Shown here: positions 44,870-53,551 of the stretch, one piece after another
Layout: every line of letters begins with the position of its first letter
Numbering within the stretch: the stretch's first letter is position 1
From: Lachnospiraceae bacterium
GTDB lineage: Bacteria > Bacillota > Clostridia > Lachnospirales > Lachnospiraceae
DNA: 64,000 bases
Direction: 5' to 3'
Assembly (NCBI GenBank): GCA_017936885.1
Contig: JAGBEO010000004.1
Coordinates: 124,001-188,000 of the forward strand
The notes under the pieces: model-generated
What the model was told of the DNA's origin: nothing
The model's input: only the letters and a program-made list of their open reading frames with translations
Databases searched by the model: none
Position numbers and translations under genes: made by a program

Positions 44870-45667
44870 CTAATTAACTTTAATACTGTCTTTTATTTTA
44901 TCATAAGTGCCCTGCTTAATGCCACTTACCTTCATGATATCTTCTATCGTTTGAAAAGCACCATGTTCCTGTCTGTAAGCTGCAATGGCTGACGCCCTGA
45001 CAGCTCCGATTCCCGGAATATCACACAGCTGCGACTCCGAAGCCGTATTAATATTAATCTTGCCGTCATCAGAAGTCACATTCTGCTCTCCTGCGGCACC
45101 TGTCTGTGCCGGAGCATCCTGTGACAGGATTCCTATCCGGGCCGTTTCACCATGTACATCCTCATGATTTATTCCGGCATCTGCCGTTAGGCTTTCTGCC
45201 TGTCCGCCCTCCTGCGCCTGCGCCGCCACCTGCTCAGAGGTCGGAATGACCAACTGTACCGCATCCGGAAGCTGTTGCGCCTGGTTTACATAATTCTCAT
45301 CCGCATTTTCCGCAAATCCACCCGCTGCCTGTACTGCCTCATAGACACGGCTGCCAGAAGGAAGTGTGTAAACCCCCGGCTTCTTAACCGCACCACAGAC
45401 ATGTACACAAATCTCCGTCTGTATGGATAACCGGGCATCCGACTCTGTTGCGGCAGCCGTATCCGACAGGGTAACTGCCTGCTGCTCCAAACCGTTCTCT
45501 TCTTCTGCCGCCGGTCTGTCTGACTGCACATTTTGCAGGGAAAATTCCAGTTCTTCTTTTCCGGTACAGCCACTGCACATCGCTACTATAATCATTGCCG
45601 CAAGTACGGCTGTTTTTCGTATACACCCCTTGCCGCATCGTTTTTTTATACTTTCTTTACTTTGCAT
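44870..45667 (-). CDS. comEA: Competence protein ComEA-like, SLBB plus helix-hairpin-helix
   Basis: 265 residues from the ATG at 45667 (AAAGGA upstream). An N-terminal hydrophobic segment ends in a lipobox-like CSGC, so it is membrane-anchored. It carries an SLBB domain (ICVHVCGAVKKPGVYTLPSG, AVQAAGGF), an Ala/Gln-rich linker and two helix-hairpin-helix motifs (ININTASESQLCDIPGIG, IEDIMKVSGIKQGTYDKI) that bind double-stranded DNA. It delivers DNA to ComEC, encoded four genes downstream. Confidence 0.92.
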   Translation of the reverse strand: MQSKESIKKRCGKGCIRKTAVLAAMIIVAMCSGCTGKEELEFSLQNVQSDRPAAEEENGLEQQAVTLSDTAAATESDARLSIQTEICVHVCGAVKKPGVYTLPSGSRVYEAVQAAGGFAENADENYVNQAQQLPDAVQLVIPTSEQVAAQAQEGGQAESLTADAGINHEDVHGETARIGILSQDAPAQTGAAGEQNVTSDDGKININTASESQLCDIPGIGAVRASAIAAYRQEHGAFQTIEDIMKVSGIKQGTYDKIKDSIKVN

Positions 45668-45748
45668 AGTTTCCTTTCCGAATCCCTTCCGAATTCTTAA
45701 GGAAGCTCCCACCATGCACTGTATTCTCATTGTAAAATAAATTGCAGT

Positions 45749-46180
45749 TTATGTCCACTTAAAAATAACAATTCCTGCGATTGCCACTGCCATGCCCACT
45801 ATCTTACGCATTTCAAGGGGCTGCTTTTCCACACCGAACAATCCCAGAAGTTCGATCAGATATGCCACAATCAACTGTGAGATCACAATAAGCATAACCG
45901 CCCTTGCCGGGCCAAGAAGCGCCATCCCTTTAATGACCGTATAAGTAATAAAAGCTCCGATAGCGCCTCCCAAAAGCATATATTTCGGTTCCACCTTCCA
46001 CAGGGAAGCAAAAGAGGAACGATCCGTAATAAGCCATCCCGCAAGACAGACAAGCAGCGCCGTAAACTGTACAAAGGCATTGGCTACCCAGATACCGGAA
46101 GTCTTCGTCACCTGTGTATTAAATACACCCTGAATACTCATTAATGCGCCGGACAATAATGCAATCAAAAATCCTAACAT
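45749..46180 (-). CDS. DMT-superfamily small transporter (YdcZ/DUF606)
   Basis: 143 residues, five hydrophobic helices. The family opening MLGFLIALLSGALMSIQGVF and the VNAFVQF-like segment are typical of DUF606 (YdcZ), half-size members of the drug/metabolite transporter superfamily. Substrate unknown. Ribosome site GAGAGGG. It stands between the binding-protein gene and comEA. Confidence 0.82.
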   Translation of the reverse strand: MLGFLIALLSGALMSIQGVFNTQVTKTSGIWVANAFVQFTALLVCLAGWLITDRSSFASLWKVEPKYMLLGGAIGAFITYTVIKGMALLGPARAVMLIVISQLIVAYLIELLGLFGVEKQPLEMRKIVGMAVAIAGIVIFKWT

Positions 46181-46210
46181 AGTATACCCTCTCTTTTACC
46201 CAATTTTATC

Positions 46211-46244
46211 CAAAAATAAACAAGACAGTTGAAACTGTCTTGTT
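46211..46244 (-). terminator. Terminator of the orphan binding-protein gene
   Basis: AACAAGACAG and CTGTCTTGTT form a perfect 10-bp stem with a 6-base loop, followed on the minus strand by TATTTTTGG. Confidence 0.85.
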
Positions 46245-46335
46245 ATATCTTATCCATTATTTGAGCAGGATATGCATATGCAGTGTTCCGGCATTTCCAT
46301 CACCATATCTTCCTTACCGTGTGAAAATTTTGAAT

Positions 46336-47958
46336 CTATTCACTTTTCGCATCTTCGCCGGACTCTTCATCCGTTTCCATATCCTCTTCCAACATTTCCT
46401 CGTCTTCTTCGGTCTCCACCGGAACGTCTATATATTCTTCGGTATATTCTTCACCGACTACCTGCGACATAATCTTTTCAGACAATGCTTTCAAATCATC
46501 GTTGGCATCATCACCGTCCCAGATCTTAGCAAAGGCGATCTCCAACTCCACCCAGAAGTTACTGGTCTCAATCATCTTCGGCATGGGCACGGAGTCTTTA
46601 TATTCTTCCATATATGCCGCCGCATTGGGATTATCATAAGTAGTACCGTTTGCGTATACCGGAAGCTTTCCCGTTCTGCCAAAAAGACTGTCTGTATCAT
46701 ATTCCGTCAGATACACCGCAAAATCATTCGCCATCTCTTTCTGCACAGAATATCCATTCACTACCACGCACTGTGTTACGGATAAGGATGAGGAACTCAG
46801 GTTCTCACTCACATCAGGCAGTGTGGACATTCCGTACTCATAGTCGAAATTCCCCTCAGCTTTGGCAGTTTCTATCTTCGTTAACGCATCGGAGGTCACG
46901 ACCGTGTAAACAATCTTGCCGTTCATAAAATCTTGCAGTACGCTGTCATAACTGATTTCCTTCGTATCTATGGAAAAGAACTGGTTCAAATCCTGATAAA
47001 CTCTCATACAGCGAATTGCATCTTCATTATAGATATGAATAGAATCTGCCCGGTCTCCGTCGATACCGCCTACATCAATATGATCCCCCACAAAGAAATA
47101 ATTATAAAAAATATCAGACACATCCCACTTAAAGACTGCTTCTACCTGCTCCGGCGCATCATATACGTCCGCAAAGGACAAAATATCATCAATCGTACTG
47201 GGCAGTGCTTCTTCCACCTTCGCCTCAATTGCCTCCTCTGTGACCGCACTCTGTGCTTCAGCAGTCTCCCCGGAGGCATCGCTGTCCTCAGACGTATCCG
47301 CAGACTCTTGCACAGAAGCATCCCCGCTCTCGCCGGAATCAGAAGCTTCCTGCTCTCGTTGTGCATTGTCTGCTTCTGCCTGGGCTTCCTCTCCCGCCGA
47401 TAAGTCCGCCTCCGCCTCAAGCTGCGCTTTCGCCCAGTCCTCCATGTAGGTTTTATTATAGAGGAAACAGCTCGTCTCGAAGTAGAACGGATAGGCAATC
47501 TGCTTATCATGATAGGTTACCGCATGGATTGCCGTCTCCGGAAAAATATCTTCCATCGTAAATGCCCCTTCCGGCACTTTTACTTCGCTGGCAAGCCCTG
47601 CAAGATAAGCCTTTTCCAAAGAATCATTGCTGACAATATAAAGATCCGGCACTTCATCGCTGTGCAGGGATGCCTGATTAATGGTTTCCAAATATTCCAG
47701 ACCGGAGGTATAGACGGGAACCACCCGCACATCATCCTGATATTCGCTGTAGGATACTGCCACACTGTTTAAATAGTCTGTCAGTGCTTCATCTGTATAC
47801 CACAAATACAGTGTTTCTCTATGTCCGAAGAGAGAATCCTCTGCCACCTCTGCCTCTTCACTCTTATATACCGTCATACCGATTCTGGCCGTGCCGTAGA
47901 TTCCGCCCACAAGCAGCGCGATGACCAGAACTGTAATTAATCTCTTTCTTAGAGCCAC
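46336..47958 (-). CDS. Orphan sugar-type ABC binding protein with acidic insertion
   Basis: 540 residues; GTG start at 47958 with AAGGAGAG upstream. N-terminal membrane helix (LITVLVIALLVGGIYGTARI) without a lipobox Cys, so it is probably anchored by an uncleaved signal. The two-lobe binding fold is recognisable (LYLWYTDEALTDYLNSVAVS, DLYIVSNDSLEKAYLAGLAS, FDYEYGMSTLPDVSENL). It is split by an insertion of about 75 residues made almost only of Ala, Glu, Ser, Asp and Gln (about residues 180-255), and ends in an acidic tail. No permease or ATPase gene is nearby, so a transport role is uncertain. Confidence 0.78.
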   Translation of the reverse strand: MALRKRLITVLVIALLVGGIYGTARIGMTVYKSEEAEVAEDSLFGHRETLYLWYTDEALTDYLNSVAVSYSEYQDDVRVVPVYTSGLEYLETINQASLHSDEVPDLYIVSNDSLEKAYLAGLASEVKVPEGAFTMEDIFPETAIHAVTYHDKQIAYPFYFETSCFLYNKTYMEDWAKAQLEAEADLSAGEEAQAEADNAQREQEASDSGESGDASVQESADTSEDSDASGETAEAQSAVTEEAIEAKVEEALPSTIDDILSFADVYDAPEQVEAVFKWDVSDIFYNYFFVGDHIDVGGIDGDRADSIHIYNEDAIRCMRVYQDLNQFFSIDTKEISYDSVLQDFMNGKIVYTVVTSDALTKIETAKAEGNFDYEYGMSTLPDVSENLSSSSLSVTQCVVVNGYSVQKEMANDFAVYLTEYDTDSLFGRTGKLPVYANGTTYDNPNAAAYMEEYKDSVPMPKMIETSNFWVELEIAFAKIWDGDDANDDLKALSEKIMSQVVGEEYTEEYIDVPVETEEDEEMLEEDMETDEESGEDAKSE

Positions 47959-48044
47959 TCTTTACTCTCCTTCTTACCCTTATTACGTTAGATGATTACG
48001 AAATCCATCCCGGCGTCCGACTAATCATGCAAATCGCATAAGCA

Positions 48045-49256
48045 TCAGCCGCACACCTCTCTGATACTTTCCCGCAAAATGGCCATCATATCATCCACAT
48101 GTTCTTTCGTAATCACAAGAGACGGCACGAAGCGGATAATATCTGTTCCGGCATTGATCAGAACCAGTCCCTTATCCATAGCTTTGACAATAATATCGCC
48201 TACCGCCCTGTTAAACACAAGTCCCTGCATCATGCCGATCCCGCGCCTTGTCTCAATGCAGTCAAATTCCTCTGCCAATTCATCCAGCCGCTTACCGAGA
48301 TAATCGCCGACTTCTTTCACATTATCAAGTACATTCTGTTTCTCGTACAATTCAATTACTTTACAGATAGCGGCACAGGCTAACGGATTACCGCCGTACG
48401 TAGTACCGTGGTCTCCTGCCACAAGTGAATGGGCACCTACCTTTTCCGTCATCAGGAAGGCACCTACAGGCACACCGCACCCTAATGCCTTGGCTGTTGT
48501 CATCACATCCGGCTTGATGCCGTATCTCTGCCATGCATACATGGTTCCGGTACGTCCCATACCGCACTGGATTTCATCTAAAATCATCAGAATATCTCTT
48601 TCATCACACAGCTTTCTGACCTTCTGCATGAATTCCTCCGTGGCAGGATAGATACCGCCCTCGCCCTGTACGGTCTCGAAAATAATTGCACAGGTCTTAT
48701 CTGTAACCTGCGCCATCACGCTGTCAAAATCGTTCAGATCAGCGAATTTAATATTGCCGATTCCCGGCTCAAAAGCCTCTCTGTAGTGCGGATTGCCCGT
48801 GACAGACAAAGCCCCCATCGTTCTGCCGTGGAAAGAATGATTCATAGCGATGATCTCATGGTCTGTACTGCCGTCTTTTAAGTAAGCATATTTCCGTGCT
48901 GTCTTAATGGCGCCTTCGATTGCCTCCGCACCGCTGTTGGTGAAAAAGACTCTGTCCATACCGGATATCTCTTTGATCTTCTTAGCTGCCTCAATCGCCG
49001 GAAGATTGTAGTAATAATTGGAGGTATGGATAATCTTGTCGATCTGCGCTTTTAAGGCATCATTAAATTCCTGATTCTGATATCCAAGGGCAAAAACGGC
49101 GATACCGGACACGAAATCCAGATATTTCTTCCCGTCCATGTCATAAAGGTATACCCCTTCGCCTTTCTCAAAGACCACCTGATACCGGTTATAAGTATGT
49201 AATAAGGCTTTCTCTGCCTCGTCAATATAGTTCTGCATTGTAGTGCTCATGTTCAT
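48045..49256 (-). CDS. argD: Acetylornithine aminotransferase
   Basis: 403 residues, class III PLP aminotransferase. Motifs: DFVSGIAVFALGYQN, VFFTNSGAEAIEGAIKTARK, HGRTMGALSVTGNP, MILDEIQCGMGRTG and the PLP Lys in VMTTAKALGCGVPVGAF. It converts N-acetylglutamate semialdehyde to N-acetylornithine. Last gene of the argJBD unit. It could also be used for succinyl-diaminopimelate, as in other bacteria, but the operon points to arginine. Confidence 0.95.
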   Translation of the reverse strand: MNMSTTMQNYIDEAEKALLHTYNRYQVVFEKGEGVYLYDMDGKKYLDFVSGIAVFALGYQNQEFNDALKAQIDKIIHTSNYYYNLPAIEAAKKIKEISGMDRVFFTNSGAEAIEGAIKTARKYAYLKDGSTDHEIIAMNHSFHGRTMGALSVTGNPHYREAFEPGIGNIKFADLNDFDSVMAQVTDKTCAIIFETVQGEGGIYPATEEFMQKVRKLCDERDILMILDEIQCGMGRTGTMYAWQRYGIKPDVMTTAKALGCGVPVGAFLMTEKVGAHSLVAGDHGTTYGGNPLACAAICKVIELYEKQNVLDNVKEVGDYLGKRLDELAEEFDCIETRRGIGMMQGLVFNRAVGDIIVKAMDKGLVLINAGTDIIRFVPSLVITKEHVDDMMAILRESIREVCG

Positions 49257-49368
49257 ACCATGCCTTTCTGTTAATCCGCTTACTTACTGCTATAAATGGC
49301 AAAACTGACGTTACCGTACATTCTGTCATCTGCCGGGCCTTCTTATCTAACTGCGTACTTACAGTCTG

Positions 49369-50268
49369 CTAGCAGCCCATGCTTGCCTTATCATGATCCG
49401 CAATGATAGCGGTTCCGATACCCTGATTAGTGAAAATCTCAAGCAACAGACAGTGTGCGATCCGTCCGTCCAGAATATGCACTCTGTTGACACCCTCTTT
49501 AATGGCATCCGTGCAGTTGTTCAGCTTAGGCAGCATACCGCCGCCGATACAGCCGCTGGCAATCAGCTCGTCTGCCTGTGTTGCCGTGAGTCTTGAAATA
49601 AAACTGGACTTATCATTGATATCCTTATATAAGCCTTCAATATCTGTTAAAAATACCAGCTTATCCGCACCAACCGCTTTGGCGATGGCACATGCCGCAT
49701 CATCCGCATTGATATTGTAAGTCTGAAACTCATCATCCAGTCCGATCGGCGCTACGATAGGAAGGAAATCCTTCTCTAACAGATCATAGAGAATCTTAGG
49801 GTCTACATGCTTGATATCTCCTACGAAACCGATATCTTCACCGTCTGCATATTTCTTATCACACTGCAGCAGCCCGCCGTCTTTGCCGCTGACTCCCACA
49901 GCTTTTACGCCCAGTTCCCCTACCATGCGCACCAGATTTTTATTCACTTTATTAAGTACCATCTCGGCGATTTCCATGGTCTCTTCGTCTGTTACACGAA
50001 GACCGTTAACGAATTTCGCTTCCTTGCCAACCTTACCGACCCAGCGGCTGATCTCCTTGCCGCCGCCGTGCACGATAATCGGTTTGAAACCTACCAGCTT
50101 TAACAAGGTAACATCTTTAATGACGTTCTTCTGTAACTCTTCATTGCTCATGGCACTGCCGCCGTATTTTACAACGATAATCTTACGGTTAAACTTCTGA
50201 ATATAGGGGAGCGCTTCTATCAGCACTTCCGCTTTCTCTAAGACTTTATCCATTTCTTTTTGTTCCAT
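49369..50268 (-). CDS. argB: Acetylglutamate kinase
   Basis: 299 residues from the ATG at 50268 (GAGGA five bases upstream). Amino-acid kinase fold: [51 protein letters not shown] and [13 protein letters not shown]. It phosphorylates N-acetylglutamate, the usual point of arginine feedback; an N-terminal helix ([20 protein letters not shown]) typical of arginine-sensitive enzymes is present. It lies between argJ and argD. Confidence 0.95.
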   Translation of the reverse strand: MEQKEMDKVLEKAEVLIEALPYIQKFNRKIIVVKYGGSAMSNEELQKNVIKDVTLLKLVGFKPIIVHGGGKEISRWVGKVGKEAKFVNGLRVTDEETMEIAEMVLNKVNKNLVRMVGELGVKAVGVSGKDGGLLQCDKKYADGEDIGFVGDIKHVDPKILYDLLEKDFLPIVAPIGLDDEFQTYNINADDAACAIAKAVGADKLVFLTDIEGLYKDINDKSSFISRLTATQADELIASGCIGGGMLPKLNNCTDAIKEGVNRVHILDGRIAHCLLLEIFTNQGIGTAIIADHDKASMGC

Positions 50269-50360
50269 TGTATTCCTCATTTCCGTGCGGTTTCCTGCGC
50301 ATCCATCGCTATTTCACATTATGTAAACCGTACTGTTTTTTGTTTTTTCTAAACTTCTTC

Positions 50361-51584
50361 CTAACTTCTGTAATCCGCATTGATTTTCACATAATCATAG
50401 GTCAGATCACAGCCCCATGCGGTAGCTTCCTCATCGCCCATCTTCATATCTACAATCACGCGAACCTCCGGTGCCGACAGGATTTCTGTCGCTTCCGCCT
50501 CATCGTAGTCTGTCAGCAGACCGTCTTTACAGATCTGGATTCTTTTCTTATCATTTTCACAGAATAACTCTACTTTATCAGGGTCAAAGTCCACGCCAGA
50601 ATAGCCCAGCGCACACATAATTCTGCCTATGTTAGCATCATGTCCGTAGATCATGGCTTTCGTCAGGCTGGAGCATACCACGGATTTACTTAAGATTCTT
50701 GCGTTTTCTTTCGTATCCGCATGAATGACCTTCGTCTCGAATAAGGCGGTAGCACCCTCGCCATCCCCTGCCATCATCTTGGCAAGTGTCGTATCTATGT
50801 AATTCAAGGCCTCTTTGAACTTATAATAATCATCGTTCTTCGAGGTAATCTCCGGGTTGCCCGCAAGACCATTGGCAAGCACTACCAGCGTGTCATTGGT
50901 AGAGGTATCGCCGTCTACGGAAATCATGTTAAAGGTGTCAATCACGTCTTCTTTCAGAGCTTCCTGCAATAGCTCTTTGGAAATGGCAATATCTGTTGTC
51001 ACGAAACCGAGCATGGTACACATATTGGGGTGAATCATACCGGAACCCTTGCACATGCCGCCGATGGTCACGGTCTTGCCGTCAAGCTCAATCTGTACTG
51101 CTGCCTGTTTGGAAATCGTATCGGTAGTCATAATAGCCTCTGCCGCCAGTGTACCAGCCTCCAATGTATCAGCCTTGGCTGCCGCCAGCTTCTCAACGCC
51201 TGCCGCGATTTTGTCTACCGGAAGCTGCCAGCCGATCACACCCGTGGATGCCACGATTACCGCATCCTCGGAAATCCCCAGCACCTCTGCCGCTTTCTGA
51301 GCCGTCTTCCTGCAGCAGTCGTACCCCTGCTTACCGGTACAGGCATTGGCGATACCGGAATTCACAATTACCGCCTGCACTGACGGTGAATGGCTGACTA
51401 CTTCCTTATCCCAAAGTACCGGAGCTGCCTTTACCACGTTGCCGGTAAAGACGCCTGCTGCCGTACAGGGCGCCGCGCTGTACACCATCGCCATATCTTT
51501 TCTGTTCTGATATTTAATCGCTGCTTCTACTCCTGCTGCCTCAAAGCCTTTTGCGGCGGTGACACCGCCTTGTATAATATTCAT
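50361..51584 (-). CDS. argJ: Ornithine acetyltransferase / N-acetylglutamate synthase
   Basis: 407 residues. Family motifs: NIIQGGVTAAKGFEAAGVEA, CTAAGVFTGNVVKAAPV, TGVIGWQLPVDKI and the self-cleavage region GSGMIHPNMCTMLGF, where the protein splits before Thr into alpha and beta chains. The residue before that Thr is Cys, where Ala is common. It recycles the acetyl group from acetylornithine to glutamate. First gene of argJBD, behind an ArgR-type operator region. Start choice (51584 versus 51596) is not certain. Confidence 0.93.
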   Translation of the reverse strand: MNIIQGGVTAAKGFEAAGVEAAIKYQNRKDMAMVYSAAPCTAAGVFTGNVVKAAPVLWDKEVVSHSPSVQAVIVNSGIANACTGKQGYDCCRKTAQKAAEVLGISEDAVIVASTGVIGWQLPVDKIAAGVEKLAAAKADTLEAGTLAAEAIMTTDTISKQAAVQIELDGKTVTIGGMCKGSGMIHPNMCTMLGFVTTDIAISKELLQEALKEDVIDTFNMISVDGDTSTNDTLVVLANGLAGNPEITSKNDDYYKFKEALNYIDTTLAKMMAGDGEGATALFETKVIHADTKENARILSKSVVCSSLTKAMIYGHDANIGRIMCALGYSGVDFDPDKVELFCENDKKRIQICKDGLLTDYDEAEATEILSAPEVRVIVDMKMGDEEATAWGCDLTYDYVKINADYRS

Positions 51585-51753
51585 GATACTGACCATTCCT
51601 TTCTTCTCAGCTTTCATCCTTCTGTATATGCTACGCCTGGCTGTGCAAACCACTTGTCAAATACATAACCCATGTAAATCAACATCGCCGCAAGGAGCGG
51701 GGTATTAAAATCGCAGAAATCAGGCTTTCACAGTCCAGTTACAACTATAAACC

Positions 51754-51830
51754 AATATACAATAAAACACTATGAATTGCAAGTGCAAATTTATGCATAT
51801 TTTTAATTGTTTTATGCATTTTATACGTTT
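51754..51830 (-). promoter_or_regulatory. argJBD promoter with ArgR operator boxes
   Basis: Minus strand: TTGCAA (51777-51782), 17-base spacer, TATATT (51754-51759). Immediately upstream lies the palindrome-like TGCATAAATTTGCA inside a 26-base block (51778-51803) that is identical to the block at 58469-58494 ahead of argG, in the same orientation relative to the gene. A second box with ATGCATAAAA lies about 20 bases further upstream. Confidence 0.75.
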
Positions 51831-51918
51831 TCAATCGAACATTATTCATTTTCTGCGTATAGTTATTCACATATATACTCCTAAGCAGATTCGAAATGCC
51901 TCGCGTTTCTTATTCGCA

Positions 51919-51952
51919 CAAAAACCACCGGCACCTCTTATGCCAGTGGTTT
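51919..51952 (-). terminator. Terminator of the ArsC/Spx-like gene
   Basis: AAACCACTGGCA and TGCCGGTGGTTT form a 12-bp stem with one G-T pair, then TTTG on the minus strand. Confidence 0.8.
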
Positions 51953-51968
51953 CAGCCCTTCTCGGTAT

Positions 51969-52322
51969 TTACACTAACTTTTCCCACTCACTGTCTTTGA
52001 ATCCCGGATACACACCCTGATCACTGACTAAGAGCGGTCTTTTCACCAACATTCCGTCTGTAGCAAGAAGCTTTAGCTGCTCTTCCTCAGACATATCTGC
52101 CAGCTTGTCCTTTAATCCCATTTCCTTATAAAGCATCCCGCTTGTATTAAAGAATCTCTTAAGCGGCAGCCCGCTCCTGTCATACCACGCCTTAAGTTCT
52201 TCGGCAGATGGATTCTCTTCTTTGATCGGACGTCCCGTATAATCAATTCCTTTCTCTTCCAACCACTTAATCGCCTTCTGACAAGTGGAACATTTCGCAT
52301 AATATAATACTGTCGTTTTCAT
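51969..52322 (-). CDS. ArsC/Spx family thioredoxin-fold protein
   Basis: 117 residues. CSTCQKAIKWLEEKGIDY near the N-terminus carries the C-x-x-C pair of Spx/YffB relatives. The central RPIKEENPSAEELKAWY and C-terminal KRPLLVSDQGVYPGFKDSEW with the cis-Pro region follow the family. Closest in pattern to the Spx/MgsR and 'ArsC family reductase' group of clostridia. Arsenate reduction is not implied, since no ars genes are near. Confidence 0.85.
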   Translation of the reverse strand: MKTTVLYYAKCSTCQKAIKWLEEKGIDYTGRPIKEENPSAEELKAWYDRSGLPLKRFFNTSGMLYKEMGLKDKLADMSEEEQLKLLATDGMLVKRPLLVSDQGVYPGFKDSEWEKLV

Positions 52323-52453
52323 AACTTCTCTCGCTTTCTTTTCATTTTGGGATATTCCGGCAATAGTTCTGCCCGTGCCGCATTTCTATTCCTTACTTTC
52401 CTATACGTGTTTTGATTGCTCGTTTTCCTTGCGCACTTTCTGCTGCACATACT

Positions 52454-53095
52454 CTATGCCGTTTGGTTCGGCACGCCTTGCTCCGGTACCGTTTCTGCAC
52501 CCTCCGGCATGGCAATATTCATCTCCGTATTAGCGGCAATCTCCATCGGATCGGGATACTCCTTCTTCTCTTCCTCATCTTCCCATAGGGATTCCCATTC
52601 CTTATGCTTCTTATTCCTATTCATAACTGCCATGTTCTTGGCGATCTGATAGATTTCCATATTAAAATCCATCAGCTTCTTCTCATCCTGGGCCGGCACC
52701 TTGTCGCCCCTGCTGATTCTTCGGGCGATCTCCAGACATTTCGCCATGTCTGCGGCTGCCTCTTTCATGACATCACCCTGTTGCTTTGCCACTTCCATAT
52801 TGGCAATTCCTACTTCCATACTGATGACATCGTCCAAGCCCTTTTCATTTTTCTCAATCTGGGCTGTCAAAGTATCTATCTGCTCCTGTAATTCCGTATA
52901 TTTTTGCAAATATTCGTCCGACAGTTCCAACGTTACGCCTGTAACGTTGGCCCCGCCATTGGCTGTTATCCGGTTCTTTTGCTCCTGTTCCAGCTTTTTC
53001 TTATATTCTTCCTGCTGCTTAAGAAGCTGCGACCTCTGATTTCTCTGGTAACTAAGCTGCGATGCGTATGCCTTTCTGGCTTCTCCGATTTTCAT
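52454..53095 (-). CDS. Coiled-coil hypothetical protein
   Basis: 213 residues from the ATG at 53095 (GGAGG seven bases upstream). Long charged helices (YQRNQRSQLLKQQEEYKKKL, YTELQEQIDTLTAQIEKNEK), a helical middle (VAKQQGDVMKEAAADMAKCL) and an acidic Pro-rich tail. No signal or membrane segment. Style and composition resemble the unknown gene at 20726-21607, but I see no clear sequence relation. Function unknown. Confidence 0.7.
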   Translation of the reverse strand: MKIGEARKAYASQLSYQRNQRSQLLKQQEEYKKKLEQEQKNRITANGGANVTGVTLELSDEYLQKYTELQEQIDTLTAQIEKNEKGLDDVISMEVGIANMEVAKQQGDVMKEAAADMAKCLEIARRISRGDKVPAQDEKKLMDFNMEIYQIAKNMAVMNRNKKHKEWESLWEDEEEKKEYPDPMEIAANTEMNIAMPEGAETVPEQGVPNQTA

Positions 53096-53302
53096 ATGCA
53101 ATAACCTCCGTGTCATACTCTGCATGATACTTCCGTGTACCATGCTGTCCGTTATTTATTCAATGGATCATTTTATAATATATATCGTCTGTTTTGCCAT
53201 TTTTATATATCCCGCCAGCACACAAATTCTACATATCCAAGTCATATTTCCAACACATTTATTTCATATACTATATCCATCCATTTGAAAGGAATCATTG
53301 TT

Positions 53303-53551
53303 ATGAAAAAATTATGTAAACCTTGTGAATTCATCATCACTACAGGACTCATTCTCTCAACTTGCGACACTTCTGAAGCTGCCGCAGATACTCAGAATCC
53401 CAGACAGAAGAGCAGACATTTTCCCCAGAAGCCGCCGAAGCCAATGACGCCGACCAGAACTTTTGTTCAGGATGAAAGTAACGCAGAGGATGGCGGCGAT
53501 AAATATGCCAATCTGATTATTGATTTTATTGTTTATCCTTTGCCCTTTTAG
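53303..53551 (+). CDS. Possible small secreted protein
   Basis: 82 codons; AAAGGA lies ahead of the ATG. The N-terminus (MKKLCKPCEFIITTGLILST then CDTSEAAAD) looks like a weak export signal, followed by a Pro/Lys-rich stretch. Its last 26 bases overlap the convergent RhuM gene. Coding status is uncertain. Confidence 0.35.
   Translation: MKKLCKPCEFIITTGLILSTCDTSEAAADTQNPRQKSRHFPQKPPKPMTPTRTFVQDESNAEDGGDKYANLIIDFIVYPLPF

Noticed and set aside
47142-47561. Several overlapping frames on both strands inside the orphan binding-protein gene
   Set aside because: They result from the low-complexity Ala/Glu/Ser/Asp insertion; none has a ribosome site.
51969-52322. Arsenate reductase function for the ArsC-like gene
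   Set aside because: The pattern is nearer to Spx/YffB relatives and no arsenic resistance genes are near.
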